A stretch of 23,954 nt of DNA from Dehalococcoidia bacterium UBA1141 (GCA_002311385.1 DCAE01000103.1:90666-114619); one strand, 5' to 3'; numbered from the stretch's first letter, positions 1 through 8,830 are shown. Numbers and translations: made by a program. The notes: a model not told the origin generated them from the letters alone.

Positions 1-116
1 CGGATGGCGGTCTACGGAAAGTGGCCGGCTATCCGCCATCAATAGCAAATGCCTTTTCGCTAATCAGGTGGTATTTCTTTGGTATCGGTGCCTGGGAATC
101 GGTGCCGATTGGAGCC

Positions 117-1634
117 ATGGTTAACCAAGACAACGGCCCAAAATACGTCATGGCCATCGACCAAGGGACCACTGGGACGGCGGCATTAGTCGTGAATCAC
201 GACGGCCGTGTAGTTGGGTGGGCAGACCGGAAGATTTCCCAACACCATCCAGAGCCTGGCTGGACAAGCCACGATCCGGAAGAGATTTTTCAATCAGCCT
301 TATCCGTCTGTCGGGACGCCCTAGATTCGGCGGGTCTCCAACCACGACAGTTGGCGGCCATAGGCATCACTAACCAACGGGAAACCACGGTGGTCTGGGA
401 CCGAGCCACCGGGCAGCCCGTCGCTCCCGCCGTTGTCTGGCAATGCCGGCGCACCGCCGGGATGTGTGACGAGCTAAAGCGCCGGGGGATGGAGCCGATT
501 GTCCGGGAGCGGACCGGGTTGGTAATCGACGCCTATTTCTCCGCCACAAAAGTCCGGTGGCTATTAGACCACACTCCCGACGGTCAAAAACGCGCCGAGG
601 CCGGTGAATTCTGCGCCGGAACCATTGATTCTTGGCTCCTATACCGTTTGACCGGCGGCAGGGTCCATGCCACGGACGTATCCAATGCGTCCCGCACCAT
701 GGTTTTTAACATACATACCCAGGACTGGGACGGTGACCTGCTTTCATCTTTGGAGATCCCCTTGTGCTTGATGCCCAAGGTGCGGCCATCAGCCAGCATA
801 TTTGGCGAGACCGACCCTGATTTGATTGGCGCGGCAGTCCCAATCGCCAGCCTGGTTGGGGACCAGAGCGCCGCCTTGTTCGGCCAAGCCTGTTTTCAAC
901 CGGGAATGGTCAAGAACACCTACGGCACTGGGTCATTCCTGCTCATGCAGACCGGCGAACAGCCGGTTCCACCGCCTTCAGGCCTAATCACCACCATAGG
1001 TTGGCAACGGGAAGGCCTACAAACACAGTACGCCCTGGAAGGGAGTGTCTTCATCGCCGGGGCTGCCATACAGTGGTTGCGGGACGGGCTGGGCATAATT
1101 GAAAAAGCATCCGACACGGAGGAGATATCCAAGTCGGTGGGGGATACTGGCGGGGTGTACTTCGTGCCAGCCTTTGCTGGTCTGGGAGCGCCACACTGGG
1201 ACATGTATGCCCGAGGAGCCATGGTGGGTATTACGGGCGGAACAACCCGTGCCCACATCGTCCGAGCAACTTTGGAGGCGATAGCGTACCAAGTTAGGGA
1301 CGTGCTGGAGGCCATGAGGTCGGCCACAAGTTTGGAGATTTCCTTGCATAGGGCCGACGGAGGTGCCTCGGCCAACTCCTTTTTGATGCAGTTCCAAGCT
1401 GACATGCTAGGCATGCCGGTGGAGATCCCGGAAATAGCCGAAACCACCGCCTTAGGTGCAGCCCACCTAGCGGGACTGACGATGGGGTTCTGGGAAAGCC
1501 AGGACGAAGTGGCCGCCCATTGGCGTGTTGGTAGAAGATACGAACCGCAAATGTCCCCGCATGAGGCTGACGGCCTCTACGCCAGGTGGCAGCGGGCAAC
1601 AGAGCGATCTAAGAATTGGGAACCAAAGGGCTGA
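117..1634 (+). CDS. glpK: Glycerol kinase (FGGY family)
   Basis: Phosphorylates glycerol with ATP to give sn-glycerol 3-phosphate, in the cytoplasm. The 505-residue product from ATG 117 matches the usual length of about 500. Visible family features are the N-terminal phosphate loop DQGTTGT (residues 15-21), the glycerol-kinase block GITNQRETTVVWDRATG, the motif GTIDSWLLYRLTGG, the block KNTYGTGSF, and the C-terminal FGGY nucleotide-binding region with GGASANSFLMQFQADMLG. The frame is open upstream to GTG 21, but those 32 residues do not resemble the family, so ATG 117 is preferred; its only Shine-Dalgarno-like sequence is GGAG, two bases away, so the start is not certain. No glycerol facilitator or glycerol-3-phosphate dehydrogenase is adjacent; the upstream neighbour lies outside the window. 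The next gene is convergent. Confidence 0.95.
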   Translation: MVNQDNGPKYVMAIDQGTTGTAALVVNHDGRVVGWADRKISQHHPEPGWTSHDPEEIFQSALSVCRDALDSAGLQPRQLAAIGITNQRETTVVWDRATGQPVAPAVVWQCRRTAGMCDELKRRGMEPIVRERTGLVIDAYFSATKVRWLLDHTPDGQKRAEAGEFCAGTIDSWLLYRLTGGRVHATDVSNASRTMVFNIHTQDWDGDLLSSLEIPLCLMPKVRPSASIFGETDPDLIGAAVPIASLVGDQSAALFGQACFQPGMVKNTYGTGSFLLMQTGEQPVPPPSGLITTIGWQREGLQTQYALEGSVFIAGAAIQWLRDGLGIIEKASDTEEISKSVGDTGGVYFVPAFAGLGAPHWDMYARGAMVGITGGTTRAHIVRATLEAIAYQVRDVLEAMRSATSLEISLHRADGGASANSFLMQFQADMLGMPVEIPEIAETTALGAAHLAGLTMGFWESQDEVAAHWRVGRRYEPQMSPHEADGLYARWQRATERSKNWEPKG

Positions 1635-1684
1635 GCCCGTTTTCCTCCGCGACATGTGGGCTTTGTCCGAAAACTCTCGGTAAC

Positions 1685-1713
1685 ACTGTCATTCTGAGTG
1701 TCAGAATGACAGT
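1685..1713. terminator. Perfect 13-bp inverted repeat, possible bidirectional terminator
   Basis: ACTGTCATTCTGA (1685-1697) and TCAGAATGACAGT (1701-1713) are exact reverse complements separated by the triloop GTG. The hairpin lies 50 bases after the glycerol kinase stop and between convergent genes, as expected of a terminator. There is no clean T-run on the + side (TTATTGTG follows), so a dispersed palindromic repeat is the alternative. Confidence 0.5.
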
Positions 1714-1726
1714 TATTGTGGAAGGT

Positions 1727-1771
1727 GCGGCGGAGGCACGTCCGGCGTAGGCAGGTGCGGCGGAGGCACGT
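1727..1771. repeat. Three tandem 15-bp repeats in the spacer
   Basis: Three back-to-back 15-bp units: GCGGCGGAGGCACGT (1727-1741), CCGGCGTAGGCAGGT (1742-1756) and GCGGCGGAGGCACGT (1757-1771). The outer two are identical and the middle one differs at three positions. The rest of the spacer between 1635 and 1854 has no credible gene. Confidence 0.8.
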
Positions 1772-1854
1772 GCGCGCTTCGATTATGGGGTGTACTGGCC
1801 TCGGACATGCTACATGCGAGCGGAGCCCGCACACTGACGGCTGACTACGGACCG

Positions 1855-2955
1855 CTAGTTATGGCATCCTCGGGCCTGAATGTCCCAAACGACCTCGACT
1901 TTCCCGTTGCGGACGCCGATGAAGCGGTCCCAGCGGCTGACCATGGCGTCTTGTTGAGGAGGCAGCAATGCCAGCTGATCGCCGATTTGTAGTTCCACGC
2001 CAGCGTCCAGCTTGTAAACGGTCCGGTCCGGGTCCATCGAATCCACGGTGACTCCTGGTCGGCCATCCACCTCAGGCATCGCGCGCAGCATGCCCACGGC
2101 TTTGATCCCGGCATCGCCTACGGCAACCCCCGGGCGAGGCGTGCTGACTATGGTGGTCAATACCTTGCCCGCATGGTGGAACTCGGTCATGTAATCATAG
2201 GATGTTTCCATGATGAGATAGCTTCCGCCCTGAACCTCGGTTACGCCTGGAATCTCACCGACTGCGTCGTAGCTCCAGGTCTCTCCGGTGGAAACAATCT
2301 CCACGGGTATCCCGTCTGCTTCGATGGTGTCTTTTAGGTTTATCACGCCCTGAATCACCCGTCTCGCCTCGGTTACCCGGTCTTCTCGGTCAGGCATCAC
2401 AGGGATTGTCTGGTGGCTCATTATTCCCTTGAACGCCAACCCTGGCAGTCCCTGGATAGTACGGGCCAAGGCCAACCCCTGCTGAGCGTCCTGCACCCCG
2501 CACCGTCCCATTCCGGTCTCCAACTCAATAACCACACCAAGTTCAACGCCTTGTGCTGCGGCAGCCCAGGAAAGGTCCCTGGCGTTTTTGGGGTCGTCGC
2601 AAGCCACCAACATTTCGGCGTCTTGGGCCAAGGCGCACAAGCGGTCGATCTTCAGAGGGGCGATTACCTCGCTGGTGATGAAAACACTGGGAATCCCGCC
2701 GTGAACCATGACCTCCGCCTCTGCTACCTTGGCCGAACAAACGCCGCCGATGGTCCCGCCCCGGCGAATCTGCCTATGGGCGATGGCCGGGGTTTTGTGG
2801 TTCTTGCTGTGGCCACGGAGCTTGCTGGACTGCCCTGCGTAGAAATGGGCAATGACGTCCATGTTGTTGTCCAACTCGTCCATGTCCAGAATCAAACATG
2901 GAGTGTCCAGTTCCTCCATCGGAGTGCCCACGGTTGGTCGGTAGTTGTAGTCCAT
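1855..2955 (-). CDS. D-threonine aldolase / D-serine dehydratase-like PLP protein
   Basis: This is a 366-residue member of the fold-type III PLP family (alanine-racemase-like N-terminal barrel plus D-serine-dehydratase-like C-terminal domain). The barrel begins with TPMEELDTPCLILDMDEL (residues 11-28), and the PLP motif reads LRGHSKNHK with Lys51 where the family has RPHxKTHK. The C-terminal domain starts near GDAGIKAVG and ends in VRNGKVEVVWDIQARG. The family's metal site (P-x-H-x-C/D) appears as PPQQD, so the usual His is Gln334 while Asp336 remains. The open frame runs upstream to 3351 inside the neighbouring gene, but ATG 2955 has GGAGAG five bases upstream and fits the family N-terminus. 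It lies 44 bases behind its paralogue 3000-4136, in a probable operon. Substrate unknown; a D-amino acid or beta-hydroxy amino acid is likely. Confidence 0.85.
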   Translation of the reverse strand: MDYNYRPTVGTPMEELDTPCLILDMDELDNNMDVIAHFYAGQSSKLRGHSKNHKTPAIAHRQIRRGGTIGGVCSAKVAEAEVMVHGGIPSVFITSEVIAPLKIDRLCALAQDAEMLVACDDPKNARDLSWAAAAQGVELGVVIELETGMGRCGVQDAQQGLALARTIQGLPGLAFKGIMSHQTIPVMPDREDRVTEARRVIQGVINLKDTIEADGIPVEIVSTGETWSYDAVGEIPGVTEVQGGSYLIMETSYDYMTEFHHAGKVLTTIVSTPRPGVAVGDAGIKAVGMLRAMPEVDGRPGVTVDSMDPDRTVYKLDAGVELQIGDQLALLPPQQDAMVSRWDRFIGVRNGKVEVVWDIQARGCHN

Positions 2956-2999
2956 TGTTTCTCTCCAGAAATGGTTATTTAGGATATGCCTCGCAGAGG

Positions 3000-4136
3000 T
3001 TAGCCAAACCGGCCCCGGCCGGACATCAACCAGAAGCCTTCCAGTTTGCCGTCGCGGACCGCCCGGATGTAGTCGTACTGATTCAAGCAAAGGCCCAGAT
3101 GGTAGGGTAATAGCCATGCCTTGTCGCCAGGGTTGAAATGCCCTGCCGCCTCTCCTTCGAGCTTCAAAGTGCCGTGCTCGGCGCTGAACCCGGTGGCTTT
3201 GGAGCCAGCCATGCCTTCTAACACTGGTATGCCCAAGTCTGGCCCGGTGGCTTTGTGGCCAGCGTCCAAAATGGCGGTTGCCTCCACCGGATGGCTTATT
3301 ACCTGGGCCAGAACTTTGGCTGCCTGGCTGAACTCTCCCCGAAGCTGGCAAGAATCGTAGTCCATCAAAGGATAGGAGCCAGCTATAACTTCAGTGATGC
3401 CCGGCATGTCTCCGGCAATGTCGTAGAGCCAGGTGCCGCCCACGGCTACGTTGGGAACACGCAGACCGTCGCTTTCAATGGATTTCTTGGTATCCAACAC
3501 GGGCTGCAGGCCTTGGACCGCCACCTGTTTAATCTCAACGTGGGTGGGGTAGATCCTTTCGTCGCCCTCTTTTCTAGCTTTGGGCACCGGCGGCATAGCC
3601 AACAGACCGCCGAAGTGCAACCCCTTTGACTTGGAGATATGCCTAGCCAGATCCAAAGCAGGTTTGCCTTCTGCTACGCCGGAGATTCCCCGGCCAGCTT
3701 CAAGCTCCACATAGGCTTCTATGGTTACACCGGCCCCAAGAGCAGCCTGGGCCAAATCATCCACGTTCTTGGCATTGTCCACTGCCACGCCGATGCGGCA
3801 TCTTTGGGCCACGGAACACAGGCGGCGAATCTTGGCGGCAGTGACAACCTGGTTAACAACCAAGATATTGTTGATGCCGGAATCGCTGAAGACCTCCGCC
3901 TCGCCCACAGTGTTCACGCTAACCCCGCCCACAGTGCCCCCGGCGTCAATTTGCGAGTGGGCGATTTGAGGGCATTGATGTCCAGCGATGTGAGGCCGCA
4001 GGTTGGCGCTGGCCTGCCGAAAATAGGAGTGCATAACCTCTATGTTCAATTCCATGGCCACCAAGTCCACCACCAAGGCCGGAGTGTCAATATCGTTGAC
4101 CGGCGTGCCCACCGGCTGAAAAATAGGACGTTCCAT
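3000..4136 (-). CDS. D-threonine aldolase-like protein lacking the PLP lysine
   Basis: A 378-residue paralogue of the next gene in the operon, with the same domain order: TPVNDIDTPALVVDLVAMEL at residues 11-30, a beta/alpha barrel, and a C-terminal domain with ILDAGHKATGPDLG and a VRDGKLEGFW tail. The segment that should hold the PLP Schiff-base lysine reads LRPHIAGHQ (46-54): Arg-Pro-His is kept but both lysines of RPHxKTHK are gone, with Ala51 at the catalytic position. Conversely the C-terminal metal-site His is kept (His346 in LLPYHLG), without the usual following Cys/Asp. ATG 4136 is preceded by GGGAG at suitable spacing. The reading frame is intact, so this looks like a maintained non-PLP or regulatory/partner subunit rather than a decayed gene. 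Function not known. Confidence 0.8.
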   Translation of the reverse strand: MERPIFQPVGTPVNDIDTPALVVDLVAMELNIEVMHSYFRQASANLRPHIAGHQCPQIAHSQIDAGGTVGGVSVNTVGEAEVFSDSGINNILVVNQVVTAAKIRRLCSVAQRCRIGVAVDNAKNVDDLAQAALGAGVTIEAYVELEAGRGISGVAEGKPALDLARHISKSKGLHFGGLLAMPPVPKARKEGDERIYPTHVEIKQVAVQGLQPVLDTKKSIESDGLRVPNVAVGGTWLYDIAGDMPGITEVIAGSYPLMDYDSCQLRGEFSQAAKVLAQVISHPVEATAILDAGHKATGPDLGIPVLEGMAGSKATGFSAEHGTLKLEGEAAGHFNPGDKAWLLPYHLGLCLNQYDYIRAVRDGKLEGFWLMSGRGRFG

Positions 4137-4539
4137 ATCGCTCCCAATCGCTTGGGGGATTCGTCAGCCCCAAGCAGCATTTTGTCTCTTAAAAATCCTG
4201 GGCCCGCAGATTAGCTAGAAGAATAGCATATAATTTTGGCTGCTGACCGAATTTCCATTGAACCATCACGCCTGAAGAATCAAAATCGCCTGAACCATCA
4301 AAATCGCCGGGCAATTTTCGAAAAACTGGCTTCCACAAACAACGTCTTGATTGAAAACTTTCGGCAGAGGAGCTTGGCCCGTTTGAGTTATCGACGTTGG
4401 CGAAAACGAGCGCCGAGGAGATTTAGTCAGTTCGTGTGGCAGCCCTATTCTCAGTCTTTTTCTCTGTCTTTTTGTCGGTCTTTTCCATCTAAATCGATGA
4501 CATACGGGAGTTGAATAACAGGGTTATGTTCACTAGGAT
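4137..4539. other. Gene-free spacer between divergent aldolase-like pair and recQ
   Basis: About 400 bases containing no convincing gene. The only sizeable open frame (from about 4236 to 4514) encodes a very basic, low-complexity peptide with no family resemblance and a TTG start. It holds an 18-bp tandem duplication (4271-4306) and a pyrimidine-rich stretch with repeated TCTTTT (about 4451-4487). It must carry the promoters of both flanking units, but I could not fix any with confidence. Confidence 0.6.
4271..4306. repeat. 18-bp tandem duplication
   Basis: CCTGAAGAATCAAAATCG (4271-4288) is followed directly by CCTGAACCATCAAAATCG (4289-4306), identical at 16 of 18 positions. A degenerate third piece (TTGAACCATCACG) precedes it at about 4258. 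Confidence 0.7.
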
Positions 4540-6750
4540 ATGCTCGTGCTTGAACGACTAAAAGACCACTTCGGCTTCGATGCTTTTTTGCCTGGCCAAG
4601 AAGAAATCATCACCACGGTGTTGGACAAGAACGACGCCTTGGTGTTGATGCCCACCGGTGGCGGCAAGTCGCTGTGCTATCAGTTGCCCGCCCTGTGCTT
4701 TGACGGCCTGACCGTGGTCGTCTCGCCGCTAATCGCCTTGATGAAAGACCAGGTCGACAACCTCAGAGCCAACGGAATAGCAGGCGCCTACCTAAACAGC
4801 ACCTTGACCGCCTCCCAGTCCGCTAAAGTGCAGGCGATGGCCAAGAACGGCGACTTCAAGATTCTTTATTTAGCGCCGGAGCGGCTGGCGTTGCCCGGTT
4901 TTCGCCAGTTCCTGTCAACACTGACAGTCAGCCTATTCGCCATCGACGAGGCCCACTGCATCTCCGAGTGGGGTCATGATTTCCGGCCAGACTACCGAAA
5001 CCTAAAAACCCTGCGGCGGGATTTCCCAGACGTGCCACTCATCGCACTGACCGCCACAGCAACCGAGCAGGTCCAAGGGGACATCATTGCGCAGCTTGGC
5101 CTCAGGGACCCAGGCGTTTTCATCTCCGGCCTGAACCGTTCGAATCTTACCTACACTGTCCGCCACAAAAGAAAGGCCTTTGATGCTCTGGTAGATTTGC
5201 TGAGCGCTCACAAGAACGAGTCTGCTATCGTCTATTGCTTCTCCCGCAAAGACACCGAAAATCTGGCTGAGGATTTAGGTGCCGTAGGGCTCAAGGCTCT
5301 GCCCTACCATGCCGGACTTTCCAGGGAAATGCGCCAAGACAATCAGGAGAAGTTCATCCACGACCGTGTCCCCATAATCGTCGCCACCATCGCTTTCGGA
5401 ATGGGTATCGACAAACCGGATGTCCGCTTGTTGGTCCACTATGACCTGCCAAAGTCGTTGGAGGGCTACTACCAGGAAACCGGCCGCGCTGGCCGGGACG
5501 GACTACCCAGCGAATGTGTTCTTTTTTACTCCCTTGGCGACAAGGTAAAGCACGACTTCTTCATCGACCAGATGGAGCAGGTTGAGGAGAAAGAAAACGC
5601 TCGGTTGAAGCTGTCTCAAGTTGTCGAGTACTGCGAGTTAAACACCTGCCGGAGGCGGCATTTACTGGCCTATTTCGGAGAAAGCCCGCAGGATGCCAAC
5701 TGCGGTGGCTGCGACATCTGTTTAACTCCCAGAGAAGAATACGACGCCACTGAGATTGCGCAGAAAATTCTATCTGCGGTAATCCGCACCGGCCAACGCT
5801 TCGGTGGCCGTTACATCGCCCAGGTTCTTCAAGGCTCTGGCAGCAAAAAAGTGAAGGAGAACGGTCACCAAGACCTTACGGTATTTGGCATCGCCCGGGA
5901 ATCTACCGATGATGATTTGAAGCAAGTCACAAACGCCTTGGTGAATCAGCGGCTGATGGTGAAGAGTGTGGGAACTTATCCAACGTTGAGCGTGACCGCG
6001 GAAGGGATGGCATTCCTGAAGGGCCGTGATTCATTGACACTAGATAAGCCTAAGGCAGTGGCGGAGAATTCGGCTGGATTTCAGGCTGAGGTTATACCTC
6101 CCAACTTGGAACTCCTAGAGGTACTTCGGGATTTACGCACCAACATAGCCGACCAACGCAACCTGCCGGCTTATGTCATATTTGGCGACGCATCGTTGCG
6201 GCAGATGGCCTCCCACCTCCCTAAGAGCCGGGAGAGTTTTTCTCGAATCACAGGTGTGGGAAGCGTCAAGTTGGAAGAACTGAGCGGGCCTTTTCTCAAG
6301 GTCATAGTAGAGTACGCAGAAGCCAACGGGCTGGCTGAAATACCCATTGACTCGGGACGAGCCAATGCCAGGCAACGGACCAGCGGTCGGCAACGGACAG
6401 GAGACCGGCGCTCGAGAGACTCGTCCAGTTCAACCCTGAACCACACCAAGGAATTGGTTGAACTCAAACTGAGTGTTGACGAAATTGCTCAACGCCGCAG
6501 TCTTGCTAGCAGCACCGTCGCAGGGCAGATTGAACGTCTTGTTCAGGATGGCGCGGCATTGGATTTGGACCACCTGATGCCGCCACCGGAGCGCATGGAA
6601 ACGATAAAGGCAGCATTCCTGCGCACCGGTGATGTGAGGCTTGCGCCGGTGAGGGAGTCGCTGGGCGATGGGTATTCCTACGACGAGATACGGATGGTCC
6701 GCATCGCCCTGTTTCCAAATGGTGTCATTGTCCCTGAGCATGCGGAATAA
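4540..6750 (+). CDS. recQ: ATP-dependent DNA helicase RecQ
   Basis: A 3'-5' superfamily 2 helicase acting in recombination and replication-fork repair, 736 residues. Seen in order: Q-motif region FGFDAFLPGQEEI (11-23), Walker A MPTGGGKS (37-44), DEAH box (136-139), ATATEQ (172-177), and motifs V-VI with GMGIDKPD and QETGRAGRDG (312-321). The zinc-binding RQC region has Cys370, Cys388, Cys391 and Cys394, followed by the winged helix. An HRDC domain lies at about 524-595. After an Arg/Ser-rich linker (about 604-632), a C-terminal helix-turn-helix domain of the HTH_40 type occupies about 635-736. ATG 4540 is the first possible start, because an in-frame TAG sits at 4534; its Shine-Dalgarno is weak. 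All catalytic motifs are intact. Confidence 0.97.
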   Translation: MLVLERLKDHFGFDAFLPGQEEIITTVLDKNDALVLMPTGGGKSLCYQLPALCFDGLTVVVSPLIALMKDQVDNLRANGIAGAYLNSTLTASQSAKVQAMAKNGDFKILYLAPERLALPGFRQFLSTLTVSLFAIDEAHCISEWGHDFRPDYRNLKTLRRDFPDVPLIALTATATEQVQGDIIAQLGLRDPGVFISGLNRSNLTYTVRHKRKAFDALVDLLSAHKNESAIVYCFSRKDTENLAEDLGAVGLKALPYHAGLSREMRQDNQEKFIHDRVPIIVATIAFGMGIDKPDVRLLVHYDLPKSLEGYYQETGRAGRDGLPSECVLFYSLGDKVKHDFFIDQMEQVEEKENARLKLSQVVEYCELNTCRRRHLLAYFGESPQDANCGGCDICLTPREEYDATEIAQKILSAVIRTGQRFGGRYIAQVLQGSGSKKVKENGHQDLTVFGIARESTDDDLKQVTNALVNQRLMVKSVGTYPTLSVTAEGMAFLKGRDSLTLDKPKAVAENSAGFQAEVIPPNLELLEVLRDLRTNIADQRNLPAYVIFGDASLRQMASHLPKSRESFSRITGVGSVKLEELSGPFLKVIVEYAEANGLAEIPIDSGRANARQRTSGRQRTGDRRSRDSSSSTLNHTKELVELKLSVDEIAQRRSLASSTVAGQIERLVQDGAALDLDHLMPPPERMETIKAAFLRTGDVRLAPVRESLGDGYSYDEIRMVRIALFPNGVIVPEHAE

Positions 6751-6923
6751 AATCTTAACCAGCGAATAGCAACAATTAAAAACGCAATTGGGGGACGATA
6801 AAGCAGTACAATACTACGGTCGATAGGACTCTTCGTTGACTGAGACTGGTTTTCTTTTTGTTTAGGACAGTTGTTCAAAAACAGGGCGGAGGTCCAGAAA
6901 AAATTTGTCCAGAGTAGTATTTG

Positions 6924-7646
6924 ATGAGCTATGACGCGATTGGCGATGCCTATGACCTTGTATACCCCGACACGATTGAGAGAGTGCCTTTTGTAAAAAA
7001 TCTCCTGAAAAGACATCAAAAAGACTCGGTTCTTGAATTAGGGATCGGCACAGGTCTTTTCGCCATACCATTGCACGAAGCTGGTATTGATATTGAAGGA
7101 CTAGAGATTAGTCAGGTGATGATTGACATCGTCGGCCAGAGAGCGCCTAACCTCAAGGTTCATAAAGGAGACATGAGAGACTATGCAATCAACCGGCGAT
7201 ATGATGCGATTCTCGCATTGAGTTCGGTGCTAGTTTTTGTCGCCAATGAACAGGAGATTAAACAATGCCTACGCCGTTGTTATGATCACTTGGAGTCTAA
7301 AGGGCTCCTTTTACTGGAGCTACCGAATCACAAAGTTGAGATTCTCAAAAGCAACAACAGCCAGGAAATACATCGCAGCGAAGATGAAAGTACTATTGTC
7401 GTGATCCAAAGCGCGGTCGAAGGTCAAGATTGGAACGAGACATGGCACGTCTTCAAGCAAAACGATGGGGGATTAAGCCATCAAAAAGTGGTCTGCCAAG
7501 AATTCCTCTATTCGCCCACGACTTTGGCCGGTCAACTTCAAGACGTCGGCTTTGATATCATCGAAACGCGTGGCGATTTGTTGGGCAACCCATTTGATGA
7601 ATCGAACTCATGGCGGCGAGTTATCGTCTGTGAAAGAAAGGATTGA
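6924..7646 (+). CDS. Class I SAM-dependent methyltransferase
   Basis: A 240-residue Rossmann-fold methyltransferase. The N-terminus MSYDAIGDAYDLVYP resembles the ubiquinone/small-molecule methyltransferase group. Motif I is VLELGIGTG (36-44), the acidic loop at the end of strand 2 is GLEISQVMIDIV (59-70), a GDM motif follows strand 3, and post-motif LLLLELPNH corresponds to strand 5. The substrate cannot be read from the sequence. ATG 6924 is chosen over the adjacent in-frame TTG 6921; the ribosome binding site (AGAGTAG) is weak. The gene is visibly AT-richer and more A-biased than its neighbours, suggesting separate acquisition. It is 173 bases downstream of recQ and converges on the acyl-CoA dehydrogenase operon. 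Confidence 0.85.
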   Translation: MSYDAIGDAYDLVYPDTIERVPFVKNLLKRHQKDSVLELGIGTGLFAIPLHEAGIDIEGLEISQVMIDIVGQRAPNLKVHKGDMRDYAINRRYDAILALSSVLVFVANEQEIKQCLRRCYDHLESKGLLLLELPNHKVEILKSNNSQEIHRSEDESTIVVIQSAVEGQDWNETWHVFKQNDGGLSHQKVVCQEFLYSPTTLAGQLQDVGFDIIETRGDLLGNPFDESNSWRRVIVCERKD

Positions 7647-7689
7647 CGGTTCTGAGCCAAGAGCATTATTTTAAGGTTGGTTCGCCGTA

Positions 7690-8811
7690 CTACAAGCCCA
7701 GGGCGTCGGCCAGCAGGCGGCGGTGGTAGCGGGGGTCACCCAGGTAGTGATAGAGAGTTCGCGAGGCGGTTGTGTGAAGCGTCAGTCCGTATTCGGTCAT
7801 GCTGCCCACACCGGCATGAACCTCATGGGCGTGGTTGCAAGCCTCGTAATAGGCCTCAGAACCTACCGACTTGGCCATGTGGATCGCGTCGGTGGCTGGG
7901 CGCTCCGTATCCAACTTCCACAGTGCCTCATAGGCCGTCCACCGGGCGGCGTCGAGTTGGTTGACTAGGTTAATCACGTGGGACTGAACATGCTGGAAGC
8001 GGCCAATTGGCATGCTGAATTGTATCCGAGTCCGGCTGTATTCCACAGACATGTCATATACCGCCTGGCAGCCTCCAACCTGGTAGGCGGCAAGCACGGG
8101 AATGGTGCGGGCCACTGCTCCTTGAAAAGCGTCCCACCCGGCGTCAAATGACTGGCCCAGCAGGTCGGCTTTTCCAACTGCCACGTTGTCCAGTTTGACC
8201 TCGGACAGATTCCAAGCGAAACCCGCCAGAGAACGGACTGTAACTCCGGCGGCGTTGGCCGGGACGAAAAACAAGCCCACGGGACCGTTATTTTCAGCAC
8301 GCGCAGCGCAGAGAAAGTGAGTGGCCGACACACCATCGAAAACGTAGCTTTTGGCTCCGTTTAGCCTGAAGCCTTCGCCGTCCTTGGTGCCCACCAAGCC
8401 CACGTCCATAGCATCCCAACCGTAGTCGGCTTCCGTTACGGCCAATACCAGTGACCGCTCACCTTTGGCCAAGGTTGGCAGCCATTCCTGTTTCTGCTCT
8501 TCCGTGCCGCCGGCCAGTACCGTGAACCCTCCCAGGAGCGCCGAGCTAACCAGAGGGCCCGGAACCGGACCTCGGCCCAACTCCTCGAACAACACCCCGG
8601 CATCGGTGAGGGAACCACCTTCTCCGCCGTACTCTTGGGGGATGGCGATACCCAGCCAGCCCGTAGCCGCCAGCTTGCTCCAAGGCTCAGAGGGGCACGA
8701 CTGACCCGTGGCCGCCATCTGCAGCAATGTGTCCTTTGGGTACTCTTGTTGCACGAAACGGCGCACCGCCGTCTTGAGCATTTCTTGTTCCGGAGTTAAC
8801 GCCAGGTCCAT
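7690..8811 (-). CDS. Acyl-CoA dehydrogenase-like protein (probable partner subunit)
   Basis: A 373-residue member of the acyl-CoA dehydrogenase flavoprotein fold: N-terminal helical domain (MDLALTPEQEMLKTAVRRFV), the GWLGIAIPQEYGGEGG segment (about 58-73), a middle beta domain with LNGAKSYVFDG, and a C-terminal helical domain with SRTRIQFSMPIGRFQHVQ. The signature before the flavin site is degenerate (VTEADYGWDA rather than TEPxAGSD), and the C-terminal loop (HTTASRTLYHYLGDP) has no Glu where many members carry the catalytic base. ATG 8811 is preferred to upstream ATG 8832 because GGAG lies five bases before it. It is 64 bases behind the other dehydrogenase, as in heteromeric (alpha2beta2) acyl-CoA dehydrogenases of steroid side-chain degradation. 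Substrate unknown. Confidence 0.88.
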   Translation of the reverse strand: MDLALTPEQEMLKTAVRRFVQQEYPKDTLLQMAATGQSCPSEPWSKLAATGWLGIAIPQEYGGEGGSLTDAGVLFEELGRGPVPGPLVSSALLGGFTVLAGGTEEQKQEWLPTLAKGERSLVLAVTEADYGWDAMDVGLVGTKDGEGFRLNGAKSYVFDGVSATHFLCAARAENNGPVGLFFVPANAAGVTVRSLAGFAWNLSEVKLDNVAVGKADLLGQSFDAGWDAFQGAVARTIPVLAAYQVGGCQAVYDMSVEYSRTRIQFSMPIGRFQHVQSHVINLVNQLDAARWTAYEALWKLDTERPATDAIHMAKSVGSEAYYEACNHAHEVHAGVGSMTEYGLTLHTTASRTLYHYLGDPRYHRRLLADALGL

Positions 8812-8830
8812 ATCTACTCCTAATGGCAGC

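Noticed and set aside
1..40. GATGGCGG/CCGCCATC inverted repeat at the window start
   Set aside because: An 8-bp stem with a 22-base loop is weak, and the upstream context is missing, so no function can be assigned.
2956..3351. N-terminal extension of the downstream aldolase-like protein
   Set aside because: The extra 132 residues are antisense-frame overlap with the upstream paralogue; ATG 2955 has a good ribosome binding site and the family N-terminus.
4236..4514. Possible gene upstream of recQ
   Set aside because: TTG start, no ribosome binding site, highly basic low-complexity product, and it overlaps a tandem duplication and a pyrimidine-rich run.
4514..4546. Leaderless promoter for recQ (TTGAAT-N17-TAGGAT)
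   Set aside because: The -10 would abut the ATG, so the transcript would begin inside the coding sequence; only four of six bases match at each box.
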